From assembly GCF_034111725.1 (NCBI RefSeq), contig NZ_JAWUWR010000079.1, positions 1 through 64,000 of the forward strand: a stretch of DNA of 64,000 nt. The letters are read 5' to 3'. The translations under genes were made by a program, and so were the position numbers. The notes under the pieces are model-generated. The model worked only from the letters and a program-made list of their open reading frames with translations, did no database searches and was not told the origin of the DNA. The stretch is from Thalassolituus sp034111725 (GTDB lineage: Bacteria > Pseudomonadota > Gammaproteobacteria > Pseudomonadales > Oceanobacteraceae). Below, in pieces: positions 1 through 8,213 of the stretch (position 1 is the first letter of the stretch; each line of letters starts with the position of its first letter).

Positions 1-145
1 CCCAGCTAAGCCTGCAGCAAAGCGTGGCCGTCCAGCGAAAGCCGCTGCCGCGCCAGTTGCTGACAAAGCCGCAGAGCCAGTTGTTGCATCAGTATTTGAT
101 GCACCAGCAGAAGCACCAGTAGTTGAAACTCCAGCAGCAGAATAA
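1..145 (+). CDS. C-terminal end of an Ala/Pro/Lys-rich protein (partial)
   Basis: The window opens inside a gene read from base 2 and ending at the TAA at 143-145. The 47 visible residues are dominated by Ala, Pro, Lys and Val, with a KPAAKRGRPAKAAAAP-type basic stretch followed by an acidic Ala/Pro/Glu tail. Such tails occur in histone-H1-like/AlgP proteins, in phasins and in other nucleoid- or granule-binding proteins, so the composition alone does not identify the family. The in-frame reading and the terminator just after the stop support a real gene end. Confidence 0.6.
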   Translation, partial: PAKPAAKRGRPAKAAAAPVADKAAEPVVASVFDAPAEAPVVETPAAE

Positions 146-201
146 AACCTTTAGGTTTTATTTGATGTGCTAATAAAAAACCCGGCTTGCCGGGTTTTTT
201 A
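144..201 (+). terminator. Tandem terminator hairpins after the Ala-rich gene
   Basis: A weak AT-rich hairpin (144-159, AAAACCT/AGGTTTT) is followed by a strong one: CCCGGC (181-186), loop TT, GCCGGG (189-194), flanked by an A-tract and six Ts. This looks like a Rho-independent terminator separating the upstream gene from tsaB. Confidence 0.8.
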
Positions 202-305
202 TTGTCTGTGATTTGGCTTTTATGTTGAACCGTGGTGATTATTACGGGCGACGTTGGGTAAAATTCCTTGGTATACTTCGTGCGCATTTTCAGTGGTATC
301 TAATC

Positions 306-998
306 ATGGCCAGTTTGTTAGTTATCGATGCTTCGTCGTCGTTATGTTCTGTTGCGGTTTGGCATGAAGAAAAATTATTTGCGTTAACCGAAGAGCAGCC
401 CCGTCGTCATGCGCAGCGTTTGCTGCCTATGATTGATGAAGCCCTTAGTGATTGTGGCTTAACAGCCGCGCAGCTTGATGGCATTGCCTATGGTTGTGGG
501 CCTGGTTCTTTTACGGGTATTCGTATTGCCGCTTCGGTTACTCAAGGTATTGCTTTGGCTTTGGATTTACCTGTTAAAGGTATTTCGTCCCTACAAGCTA
601 TTGCGCAGGCGGCGTTCAGTGCGAGCTCGGCCAATGAAGTCATGGCGATTATGGATGCTCATATGGGTGAAGTTTTCTGGGGACATTTTCAGCGCGATGG
701 AAAGTTAAGTCGTGCGCTTGCTGCGGAGCAAGTTGGAAGTCCTGACGCTTGTATCAGTGAAACGACTAATTTTAACGGTATTCTTGCCGGAGATGGATTA
801 CAGCTTCCAGTATTCGCTGAGTTGGATGCCGAGTTAGCGATGTTACGTCCTGAAGCACGCATGATGGTGCCCTTGGCTATTGATGCTTGGGATAAAGGAT
901 TATTTACCGATGCAGAGAACCAACAGCCGGTTTATTTGCGTAATTCTGTTGCTTGGAAAAAACTGGACGAACAGCCCAGTCTCCTTAAACGCATCTAA
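306..998 (+). CDS. tsaB: tRNA threonylcarbamoyladenosine biosynthesis protein TsaB
   Basis: TsaB (YeaZ) is the non-catalytic partner of TsaD in forming the t6A37 modification on ANN-decoding tRNAs in the cytoplasm. The 230-residue product opens with the ASKHA-fold strand MASLLVIDASSS and has the family signature GPGSFTGIRIA around residues 65-75, then a short C-terminal half ending at LLKRI. I chose the ATG at 306: the open frame extends upstream to 213, but those extra residues are not family-like and the ATG fits the usual N-terminus. It follows two terminators, so it probably has its own promoter, and uppP begins 25 bases after its stop. Identification is firm from motif and length. Confidence 0.93.
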   Translation: MASLLVIDASSSLCSVAVWHEEKLFALTEEQPRRHAQRLLPMIDEALSDCGLTAAQLDGIAYGCGPGSFTGIRIAASVTQGIALALDLPVKGISSLQAIAQAAFSASSANEVMAIMDAHMGEVFWGHFQRDGKLSRALAAEQVGSPDACISETTNFNGILAGDGLQLPVFAELDAELAMLRPEARMMVPLAIDAWDKGLFTDAENQQPVYLRNSVAWKKLDEQPSLLKRI

Positions 999-1023
999 CT
1001 TATTCTCTCTGTAAGGACTTTGT

Positions 1024-1821
1024 GTGGATACATTAGAAATTGTTGTATTAGCTATTCTGCAGGGCTTAACTGAATTTTTACCCATTTCTAGTTCGGCGCA
1101 TCTGATTTTACCGTCGAGGGTATTTGGCTGGGATGACCAAGGACTCGCTTTCGACGTTGCTGTCCACCTTGGTACGTTAGCAGCGGTTATTATTTATTTT
1201 CGTAAAGACATACAGCAACTCGTTACGCGTTGGTGTGTTACCGGCTGGACCCGCAATCCCGATACCGACGCGCGCTTAGCTTGGTATGTCATATTGGCAA
1301 CTATTCCTGCAGGGCTGGCAGGCTTGTTGTTAGAGAGTTGGATTGAAGAAAACTTGCGCTCTACGTTAGTTATTGCAATCACCACAATAGGTTTTGGTTT
1401 ATTGCTGGGTTATTCGGATATTGTCCGTAAAGAACGTTTAACCTTAGCTAATATGACCTTGATTATTGCGCTAGTCATTGGCTTGGCGCAAATGATTGCC
1501 TTAATTCCAGGTACTTCGCGTTCAGGGATTACGATGACAGCTGCTTTATTGCTCGGATTACATCGTGTTGATGCTGCTCGTTTTTCATTTTTATTATCCA
1601 TACCGTTAATTCTTGCCGCTGGCGGTCTTAAAACGCTGGAGCTGTTGCAGTCAGTTGCACCTGTCGATTGGCAAGCATTAGGCTTAGGTGTGCTAATTTC
1701 CGCGATCAGTGCTTGGGTATGTATTTACTACTTCCTCGCGTTTATTAGTCGCATTGGTATGTTGCCATTCGTTGTTTATCGCCTATTGCTGGGTGGTATC
1801 TTGCTTCTGTTTTTTGTTTAG
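1024..1821 (+). CDS. uppP: Undecaprenyl-diphosphatase UppP (BacA)
   Basis: This integral membrane enzyme dephosphorylates undecaprenyl diphosphate to recycle the lipid carrier for peptidoglycan and other envelope polymers. The 265-residue product has both family signatures: GLTEFLPISSSAHL near residues 14-27 and PGTSRSGITM near 160-170. These carry the catalytic Glu, Ser, Arg and His residues. Several hydrophobic segments span the length. The start is GTG at 1024, right after a purine-poor leader. It lies 25 bases after tsaB and 6 bases before rsmJ, suggesting one transcript for the three genes. Confidence 0.95.
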   Translation: MDTLEIVVLAILQGLTEFLPISSSAHLILPSRVFGWDDQGLAFDVAVHLGTLAAVIIYFRKDIQQLVTRWCVTGWTRNPDTDARLAWYVILATIPAGLAGLLLESWIEENLRSTLVIAITTIGFGLLLGYSDIVRKERLTLANMTLIIALVIGLAQMIALIPGTSRSGITMTAALLLGLHRVDAARFSFLLSIPLILAAGGLKTLELLQSVAPVDWQALGLGVLISAISAWVCIYYFLAFISRIGMLPFVVYRLLLGGILLLFFV

Positions 1822-1827
1822 CGATTT

Positions 1828-2607
1828 ATGCCGAGTTTGATTTGTCTTGTACCTGAGTTAGCGCAGCGAGCTCAGGTTATCGCTACTCGTTATGGATTAA
1901 CGCTAGCAGAGCCTACCTTGTTGGAGTCACCAGGGTTTCATTTGTGTCTTGATCAAACAGGCTTAAGTTTGCGTCAGGGTGAGCAAACCCGTACTGCGGT
2001 TCAGGTCGATTTTAGTGGTGGGGCAGCAGCACATCGCCGTCGGTTTGGCGGTGGTAAAGGACAAGATATCGCCAAGGCCATTGGTATTACCGGTGCGTAT
2101 CAACCGACGGTTGTCGACGCCACAGCCGGTCTTGGGCGCGATAGTTTTGTGTTGGCTACCCTTGGGTGTCGAGTGCAAGCCTTTGAGCGTCAGCCCGTGG
2201 TAGCGGCCTTGCTGGAAGATGGTCTGCAGCGCGCCGGACATGATCCAGAAATTGCCGACATTATCGAACGGATAGCGCTCTCGTTTGGCAGTAGTCATCA
2301 ATTGCTACAAGCACCAAGTGCAGGGTATTTAGCCGATGTTATTTATCTCGATCCGATGTTTGATCACGATCCCAAAGCGACTGCTCAAGTGAAAAAGGAC
2401 ATGCAGGCGTTTCGTGATGTTGTGGGGCAAGATATGGATGCCGATGATTTACTTGAGCGTGCGCTGGTCTGTGCGCGTTGTCGCGTGGTGGTAAAGCGCG
2501 GACGTAAGGCAGCTCCTTTAGCTGGGCGTGCGCCAAGTTATGCATTGACGGGGAAAGCCAACCGCTTTGATGTCTATGCTTTGGCTAAGGTGCTTCCACC
2601 GAGCTAA
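1828..2607 (+). CDS. rsmJ: 16S rRNA m2G1516 methyltransferase RsmJ
   Basis: RsmJ (YhiQ) uses S-adenosylmethionine to methylate G1516 of 16S rRNA. The 259-residue product has the SAM-binding loop VDATAGLGRDSFVLA near residues 98-112 and a downstream YLDPMF motif near 173 that fits the acidic catalytic loop of this family. A KGQDIAKAIG segment precedes the SAM loop, as in known RsmJ proteins. It starts 6 bases after uppP, so it is probably co-transcribed. It is convergent with plsB, and a strong two-way terminator separates them. Confidence 0.9.
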   Translation: MPSLICLVPELAQRAQVIATRYGLTLAEPTLLESPGFHLCLDQTGLSLRQGEQTRTAVQVDFSGGAAAHRRRFGGGKGQDIAKAIGITGAYQPTVVDATAGLGRDSFVLATLGCRVQAFERQPVVAALLEDGLQRAGHDPEIADIIERIALSFGSSHQLLQAPSAGYLADVIYLDPMFDHDPKATAQVKKDMQAFRDVVGQDMDADDLLERALVCARCRVVVKRGRKAAPLAGRAPSYALTGKANRFDVYALAKVLPPS

Positions 2608-2637
2608 ATGTCAGGCGATCTGGGTAAATGAAAATTG

Positions 2638-2677
2638 AAAAAAGGCGCAGCTCTAATCAAGAGCTGCGCCTTTTTTG
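2638..2677. terminator. Bidirectional terminator between rsmJ and plsB
   Basis: A perfect 11-bp stem (2644-2654 with 2660-2670, GGCGCAGCTCT) has A-rich sequence on its left and six Ts on its right. It can therefore end transcripts from both convergent genes. Confidence 0.88.
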
Positions 2678-2690
2678 TAGGCTACGCTTT

Positions 2691-5144
2691 TTATAGGCTG
2701 CGTAAGATGCTTTGACGCAGCGCGCCATCAAGTACCTGTTCTAATGCCTCGGATAGCACGTTAATAGCAGGCTCGACAATTAAGGTTCCATCTTCATGGC
2801 GGCGGAGCATGCCATTGCTAATCAGCTCTTGAATCAATGTGCGGAATAACGCTTTATCGAAAAACTCCGGTGCATTAATTCCATAGAGCATGCTGATACG
2901 CTGTGCTACTTGGGTACACTGATCTTCTAACTCGGCTGCGGTTAAGGCGTTTGAGCCTTTGTTTATTAAGCGCGATAGCGTTAAAAAATAGCGCTCCAAT
3001 GTTTGCATTACGTGTGCAGCTAAACCTTCCAACAGTGCAAATTTATCGCTGCTTGATGGTGTCGCATGGAAGCCTTGTTCATGTTCGATTAAATAACCGG
3101 ATTCAGTAAGAATGCTCAACCAGCGATGAATATCACTCTCTAAATCTTCAGCTTTCCACTGTAAAAATAGCTCCGCTTGTAAGTACGGGTAGAGGCAGCG
3201 AATCGTGCTAAGGACTTCTTCAGAGGTGTAACGACGGTTATTCACGAACAAACAAGCGATTAAAGATGGTAGCGCTAAAACGTGTAATACGTTGTTGCGG
3301 TAGTAGGTGAGAGTTACCGCTTGGCGATCGTTAGTTTGGATTAGATCGCCCATAGGGTGAGGAGAGCGCGAAACAATATCCAACTTCTCGTTGTAGCTTA
3401 ACCACTCAGCGCCAGTGCCTTCCGGTAATACCGTGAGGTGGCTATATGGTGCTTGCTTGAGTAGGTCGCGATACGCTTCCATCTGAATAACCAGTTGCTG
3501 TTCGTCCATTGCTTGGCGCGGAGCCGACAATATACTCAAGGCCATTAGGTTAACTGGGTTAACCGATGTCGCGCGGTTAATTTCAGTCGCTACTTGTAAG
3601 GCTAAATCATCCACCATTTTCGGTGCCCACTCTGGGCGATAATTACACTCTGTGTAATCTTCTTCACGCCATTGAGGGCGACGTTCATTTAAAAATTCTG
3701 TGAAGTAAATTGGATCACCAAAGGTTACGTTTACTTTGCCGAATGAGTTTTTGAAAGAGCGTAAAGTGCCGAGCACACCCAGTAAGCTCTCTTTTTTCTT
3801 TTTCTGGCCACGTAACTCGCCTAGATAACTGTTGGCTTCAAATACTTTTTCGTAGCCAGTATAAATCGGCATGAAAATAATAGGCTTACGCGAATCGCGT
3901 AAATAGCTGCGCAGCGTCATGGCTAGCATGCCTGCTTTGGGTGTCAGGGTGCGACCGGTGCGACTGCGCCCACCTTCAACAAAATATTCTGCAGAATAGC
4001 CGTGGGTGAAAATTGAGTGCAGGTATTCATCAAATACTGCTGCGTACAATTTATTGTCACGGAAGGTACGACGCATGAAGAATGCGCCGCCGCGTCTTAA
4101 AATGGAACCGACAACTGGCATGTTTAAATTGATGCCAGCAGCAATCTGCGGCATTTGTAAGCCTTTGTGGTAAAGCACATAGGAAAGTAGTAAGTAATCT
4201 ATGTGGCTACGGTGGCAAGGAACATAAATGATGCTGTTGTCTTTGCTGATATCGCGCAGATGACCAATATTATGCAGTTCTATACCGTTATATATTTTGT
4301 TCCATACCCAAGTCAGCATGACATCTAGGAAGCGAATATTGGTATAGGAAATATTGGAAGCAATTTCGTCAGCATACTTGAGTGCTTGTGCCTGAAGCTT
4401 TGCTCTGGATTTTCCTTGTTTTTCTATTTCATCTTCGATGGCTTTGCGCACCATAGGACGATTAGGTAGTTGATGTACTAGGGTGCGACGGTGTGACAAG
4501 TCTGGCCCTAAAACCGACGCAGATACTTGGCGGTTGTGCACACGTAGGACACGGGCGACCTTACGCGCCAATAATTCCGGTGACTTTTCACTGTCGTACA
4601 GGTCGCGTAAAGAGATAGGGCGACTAAAATGAACAAAGGTATTACGACCATTGAGCAAAATAGCCATTAGCGTTAAAACTCGGCCACCCAGCGCTCCACT
4701 ACTTTGCAACCAAATACGCAAAAATGAGCGCTCTTTTTCTGGTGCACGGCCCCAGAACACCCGAACCGGAACAATTTGAATTTCGCGTTGCTCGTCTTCT
4801 GATAACCATTCGGCATGCTTAATTAATTGGCGTGCGACAATCGGCACCCCTTGTTTACGGAATGGAACCGACGAGCGACGGTAAATGCTGAAATAGGGTT
4901 TAGCAGATAAATCGGCACTTTGTGCCTGACGGCGAGGACTAGGCCAGCTGAACTCATTTACTTCGCGATCAATAACGAGTTGCTCACCGTAAGACGGGTA
5001 GAGCGTCGCGTAGATAATCGGCTTATTGGGATCAATGTCGAATTCACTGACATCTGGCCCAATGATTTTGGTTTTGATAATGCTGTAGAGCAATTTTTGC
5101 TGCCAGCGAAATATGCTTGAACGGATACTTTTAAACAAACTCAT
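2691..5144 (-). CDS. plsB: Glycerol-3-phosphate 1-O-acyltransferase PlsB
   Basis: PlsB is the inner-membrane enzyme that acylates sn-glycerol 3-phosphate at position 1, the first step of phospholipid synthesis. The product is about 817 residues, usual for PlsB. It contains the four acyltransferase blocks: CHRSHIDYLLLSY (HX4D), GGAFFMRR, FVEGGRSRTGR and the IFMPIYTGYE block. The frame also allows a GTG at 5162, but the ATG at 5144 (MSLFKSI) has an AGAG-type ribosome site at good spacing and matches the family N-terminus. It is transcribed alone, convergent with rsmJ. Confidence 0.95.
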   Translation of the reverse strand: MSLFKSIRSSIFRWQQKLLYSIIKTKIIGPDVSEFDIDPNKPIIYATLYPSYGEQLVIDREVNEFSWPSPRRQAQSADLSAKPYFSIYRRSSVPFRKQGVPIVARQLIKHAEWLSEDEQREIQIVPVRVFWGRAPEKERSFLRIWLQSSGALGGRVLTLMAILLNGRNTFVHFSRPISLRDLYDSEKSPELLARKVARVLRVHNRQVSASVLGPDLSHRRTLVHQLPNRPMVRKAIEDEIEKQGKSRAKLQAQALKYADEIASNISYTNIRFLDVMLTWVWNKIYNGIELHNIGHLRDISKDNSIIYVPCHRSHIDYLLLSYVLYHKGLQMPQIAAGINLNMPVVGSILRRGGAFFMRRTFRDNKLYAAVFDEYLHSIFTHGYSAEYFVEGGRSRTGRTLTPKAGMLAMTLRSYLRDSRKPIIFMPIYTGYEKVFEANSYLGELRGQKKKKESLLGVLGTLRSFKNSFGKVNVTFGDPIYFTEFLNERRPQWREEDYTECNYRPEWAPKMVDDLALQVATEINRATSVNPVNLMALSILSAPRQAMDEQQLVIQMEAYRDLLKQAPYSHLTVLPEGTGAEWLSYNEKLDIVSRSPHPMGDLIQTNDRQAVTLTYYRNNVLHVLALPSLIACLFVNNRRYTSEEVLSTIRCLYPYLQAELFLQWKAEDLESDIHRWLSILTESGYLIEHEQGFHATPSSSDKFALLEGLAAHVMQTLERYFLTLSRLINKGSNALTAAELEDQCTQVAQRISMLYGINAPEFFDKALFRTLIQELISNGMLRRHEDGTLIVEPAINVLSEALEQVLDGALRQSILRSL

Positions 5145-5326
5145 AAAATTCTCTGGTGTCACTAATTCGCGGCGCTAGTGTACCCCTTGGCAGTTGCAGT
5201 TGAAATGTCGGTATGAGGCATTCAGCAGTGAAATTAGGCCGATATTTACCTTATGTACCGATTATCTTCTTATATAGGGGGAAGCGAGAGAAGAGGGCGC
5301 AGGTGTTATATCCCGCGCCAAGACGA

Positions 5327-5572
5327 TCAATAATGTGGTGGAGGCGGTTCATCAGCAAAATCTCGCAGACCAGAATCTTGATTCTGCATCTGTTCTAGGC
5401 GTTGGTTCATCATCTGCATTGCTTGGCGCGCCATAAGAAAATCTTGGGTGACGGTCGATAGTTGATTGTTGAGGGTATCGACGATTTCTTCTAAAAACGC
5501 CATGCGCGTTTCAAGCTCTTCGATGCGTAATTGCTGCTTTTCTGCACTTATTTGTGCGTTATCACTGCTCAT
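5327..5572 (-). CDS. slyX: SlyX family protein
   Basis: This 81-residue protein of unknown biochemical role has the marks of SlyX: a heptad-rich coiled coil over most of its length (LEEIVDTLNNQL and neighbours) and the conserved C-terminal PPPPHY. SlyX proteins are small, soluble and predicted to self-assemble through the coiled coil. It lies between plsB and a divergent cold-shock-domain gene, with 128 bases before the latter. Family identification is secure; function is not known. Confidence 0.88.
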   Translation of the reverse strand: MSSDNAQISAEKQQLRIEELETRMAFLEEIVDTLNNQLSTVTQDFLMARQAMQMMNQRLEQMQNQDSGLRDFADEPPPPHY

Positions 5573-5700
5573 GGTTCAGACACTCTAGCTATCGTGTTGA
5601 TTTTTTTAATGAATTGGGCTTTCATAGCCCACTTGGCAATGGCTTTGTTGCCGACATATTTGTGACATCTGTGATAATAACGAGTGATACGAGATAACGC

Positions 5701-6192
5701 ATGGGTAAATTGCTAGTACGTAAAATAATTGTGGCATTGGTGTTCGCCATTGTTTCTCCGTTTGTAGTCGCCGCATTGTTAAGTGGCATGACGGAGGGGC
5801 TCACCTTGGCGAATGGTGAACTTCTTAACTCAGACAACCTGGCAACGGTTGTTGGTATGACTGATCTTTTGATTGTGATCGGTGTTCTTACGTTTCTAAT
5901 TAGCTTGGGCTCAGCCTTTTTAGTGCCTTCGCGTCGTCGTCGCCAGCGCAGTAGTGGCACGATTGTAGAAAGCGATGTTGAAGATGGTCGTGAGCGCGGT
6001 GTTGTTAAATGGTTCAACGTGAAAAAAGGCTTCGGTTTTATTACTTGGGACGAAGGTGAAGATGTATTTGTTCACTTCCGCTCAATCCGTGGTCAAGGTC
6101 ATCGTTCTTTGACCGAAGGTCAGCGCGTTAAGTTTAGCGTTGTGCGTGGCCAAAAAGGTCCGCAAGCAGAAGATGTTTCTGCTGTTCGTTAA
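5701..6192 (+). CDS. Membrane-anchored cold-shock-domain protein
   Basis: The 163-residue product has two parts. Residues 1-80 hold two hydrophobic segments (about 8-28 and 56-76) followed by a basic SRRRRQRSS patch, a typical cytoplasmic stop-transfer signal. Residues 95-163 form a cold-shock domain with the nucleic-acid-binding motifs KWFNVKKGFGFI (RNP1-like) and DVFVHFRSI (RNP2-like). This predicts a single-stranded nucleic-acid-binding domain held at the inner face of the cytoplasmic membrane. Ordinary Csp proteins are about 70 residues and soluble. Similar fusions are known in some gammaproteobacteria, but I cannot assign a role. A strong terminator follows. Confidence 0.85.
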   Translation: MGKLLVRKIIVALVFAIVSPFVVAALLSGMTEGLTLANGELLNSDNLATVVGMTDLLIVIGVLTFLISLGSAFLVPSRRRRQRSSGTIVESDVEDGRERGVVKWFNVKKGFGFITWDEGEDVFVHFRSIRGQGHRSLTEGQRVKFSVVRGQKGPQAEDVSAVR

Positions 6193-6210
6193 GCGCTAAA
6201 GCGTAAGTAA

Positions 6211-6240
6211 AAAAAGCGACTCATAGAGTCGCTTTTTTTA
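6211..6240 (+). terminator. Terminator after the cold-shock-domain gene
   Basis: Stem GCGACTC (6216-6222), loop ATA, GAGTCGC (6226-6232), with A-tract before and T-tract after. It may also serve the opposite-strand small ORF that ends at 6248. Confidence 0.85.
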
Positions 6241-6247
6241 TGCCTGG

Positions 6248-6343
6248 TTACTCGTGATGCTCGATGGTGTGTAGCTCAAGTTCGTCGCAGCACTGGGGTT
6301 CAGCAAGCCAGCCTAGTAATAGGGTAATTTGATGCCAGATCAT
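6248..6343 (-). CDS. Small ORF, 31 residues, strong ribosome-binding site
   Basis: On the minus strand an ATG at 6343 is preceded by GGAGGA at seven-base spacing, one of the best ribosome sites in the window. It opens a 31-residue frame ending at TAA (6248-6250). The product starts MIWHQITLLLGWLAEPQCCDE and ends in a His/Glu-rich tail (HTIEHHE), with a hydrophobic start, a CC pair and several possible metal ligands. It lies 119 bases downstream of suhB on the same strand and just ahead of a terminator readable in both directions. I do not recognise it. Its reality rests on the ribosome site and position only. Confidence 0.5.
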   Translation of the reverse strand: MIWHQITLLLGWLAEPQCCDELELHTIEHHE

Positions 6344-6462
6344 GAAGGACTCCTCCAAAGGTGTCTTTCGTCAGTATAGGTAGGCATCGGAGTTCAGCCA
6401 GTATCCGGTAATCATTAGGCATGATTGTCCGGTACTGGCTAATAGACAAGTAACGCGTCGAA

Positions 6463-7236
6463 TTAGTCGAGGGTTAGTAATGTCTTTAATAGGCGAGGGT
6501 TGGTGATCACGATGTTTGCCGGAGCAACGATACGTGGTTGGCCTGTTACATCGGCCAACAAACAACCGGCTTCAGAAGCTAATAAGCTGCCTGCTGTTAA
6601 TGAGAAGGCATCAACATCTGACAATAAAGCGGCTTGGAAGCGATCAGCAGCAACATATGCCATTGATAACGCGTTGGAGCCAATGCTGCGTAAATCGTAG
6701 TTCTTCATTAGAAGCTGCTGGATTTTCGCGCGTTGCTCATAGCCCGACTCGCTCAAACCTAGTGGCTGAGTGAAGCCAATCATGGCGTCGGTCAATGTGT
6801 TGAGGCCACCGCAGCGGATGCGGCGATTGTTTAGCTGTGCACCGCGTCCACGGGAGGCTGTGAATTCGTCACCGTTCATAGGGTTCAGAATAACAGCGTG
6901 ATCCGTTTTACCGTTATTCACACAAGCTATGATGATAGCAAATGCAGGAATCCCTACGCGGAAGTTGGCAACGTCGTCGATGACGCATACCTGCCACGTT
7001 GGTTGCTTAGTGTCGCCAGCATTGAGGCCGGTTTCGCGACCTTCAAAGTTGTTGTCTGGTAGCGCCTTCTTCAATTCGAAGATGATGCCTTTTTCCAAAC
7101 CGATGGTGCAATCGGCGACAAATTTTGCTTTTTCTTGATCCGTACTTTGGGACGAATCGAAGCGGTCAAGACGGCGGACAAGGTCCAGACCTGCGTTGCG
7201 CGCAGCGCGCAACGCCAAGTTAACCATGGGCTGCAT
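6463..7236 (-). CDS. suhB: SuhB / inositol monophosphatase family protein, active site degenerate
   Basis: The 257-residue length, fold pattern and position beside trmJ fit SuhB, an inositol-1-phosphatase homologue that in E. coli also works with Nus factors in rRNA antitermination. The start MQPMVNLALRAARNAG is typical. The catalytic motifs are not. The usual GEES block reads GRET. The metal-binding IDPLDGTTNF block is shortened to IDDVANF, losing the second Asp. The usual WDxAAG block reads FSLTAG, losing its Asp. Two of the main metal ligands are therefore gone and phosphatase activity is unlikely. I infer that the protein is kept for its RNA-polymerase/Nus role. It is divergent from trmJ. 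Confidence 0.85.
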   Translation of the reverse strand: MQPMVNLALRAARNAGLDLVRRLDRFDSSQSTDQEKAKFVADCTIGLEKGIIFELKKALPDNNFEGRETGLNAGDTKQPTWQVCVIDDVANFRVGIPAFAIIIACVNNGKTDHAVILNPMNGDEFTASRGRGAQLNNRRIRCGGLNTLTDAMIGFTQPLGLSESGYEQRAKIQQLLMKNYDLRSIGSNALSMAYVAADRFQAALLSDVDAFSLTAGSLLASEAGCLLADVTGQPRIVAPANIVITNPRLLKTLLTLD

Positions 7237-7377
7237 AGGGGTTGCTATCTCTTAAAGAACAGTTGAAACAAATTCGGCCGCGGATTATAGCAGCCTGTGA
7301 GTGGTTGGCGAAGCCAATTTTGCGTTACACTTGCCGACCCTCGATTAGCAAGCACTTGCTTGTCGTCTTTGAATCTC

Positions 7378-7403
7378 GAAAAGGTCCGCTGAAGGTCCGC
7401 AAA
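7378..7403 (+). repeat. Short tandem repeat before trmJ
   Basis: AAGGTCCGC occurs twice, separated by TG, immediately upstream of the trmJ ribosome site, and a partial AAAGG follows. A small inverted repeat AGCAAG-CA-CTTGCT lies about 30 bases upstream. The role is unknown; it falls in the likely 5' leader of trmJ. Confidence 0.45.
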
Positions 7404-7415
7404 AGGCAGGTTTAG

Positions 7416-8213
7416 ATGCTCGACCAAATTCGCATAGTGATGGTAAACACAACGCACTCTGGCAACATAGGCGCGGCAGCACGAGCCATGAAGAACATGG
7501 GGCTGAGCCGTTTATACTTAGTTGATCCTATTGCCAGCATAGATGAAGACGCAATCCAGCGTTCATCTCGTGCCGACGACATCCTGCGCAACGCTGTTAT
7601 TTGCCCAACCTTAGACGATGCCATCGCTGATTGCGGCTTGGTGGTAGGCACGAGCGCTCGTAGCCGTCATATTCCCTGGCCGCTAATGAATCCTCGTCAA
7701 TGTGCAGCGAAGGCGGCAGAAGTAGCCGTAAATAATCAGGTGGCCTTGGTCTTTGGTCGAGAATCGCGTGGGTTAACGAATGAAGAACTGCATAAGTGCA
7801 ACGCACATGTACACATTCCAACCGACGAGGAATTCTCGTCGCTGAATGTTGCCCAAGCCATTCAGGTGATGGCCTATGAGCTGCGGCTGGCGGCCATTGG
7901 CGACGTACACGAGGATGCGCAGTGGGGTGTTAGTTGGGATTATCCTTTGGCGACCCACGGGGAGTTGAACGGTATGTTGCAGCATATGGAGAAAACTCTC
8001 ATTGAGATTGGCTTCCTCGACCCCAATACTCCTAAGCAGCTGATGCCTCGTATTCAGCGATTGTTCCAGCGTGCTGCGCCGGACAAATTAGAAATTAATA
8101 TATTGCGCGGCATGTTAGCGGCCGTTAGTAAACAAACTGCGCTAGTACCCGTTCAAGATACCTCGGCTGCGGATAAGCCGGAGGCTCAGGATCAACAAGA
8201 GGATTCGTTGTGA
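7416..8213 (+). CDS. trmJ: tRNA (cytidine/uridine-2'-O-)-methyltransferase TrmJ
   Basis: TrmJ methylates the 2'-O of residue 32 in several tRNAs. The 265-residue product has the SPOUT trefoil-knot motifs: NIGAAARAMKNMGL near residues 18-31, VFGRESRGLTNEEL near 110-124 and the SLNVAQAIQVMAYEL segment near 140-155. The C-terminal third is the helical extension typical of TrmJ rather than TrmL. An AGGCAGG ribosome site precedes the ATG. Its TGA overlaps the GTG start of cysE, so the two are translationally coupled. It runs divergently from suhB, a standard gammaproteobacterial arrangement. Confidence 0.93.
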   Translation: MLDQIRIVMVNTTHSGNIGAAARAMKNMGLSRLYLVDPIASIDEDAIQRSSRADDILRNAVICPTLDDAIADCGLVVGTSARSRHIPWPLMNPRQCAAKAAEVAVNNQVALVFGRESRGLTNEELHKCNAHVHIPTDEEFSSLNVAQAIQVMAYELRLAAIGDVHEDAQWGVSWDYPLATHGELNGMLQHMEKTLIEIGFLDPNTPKQLMPRIQRLFQRAAPDKLEINILRGMLAAVSKQTALVPVQDTSAADKPEAQDQQEDSL

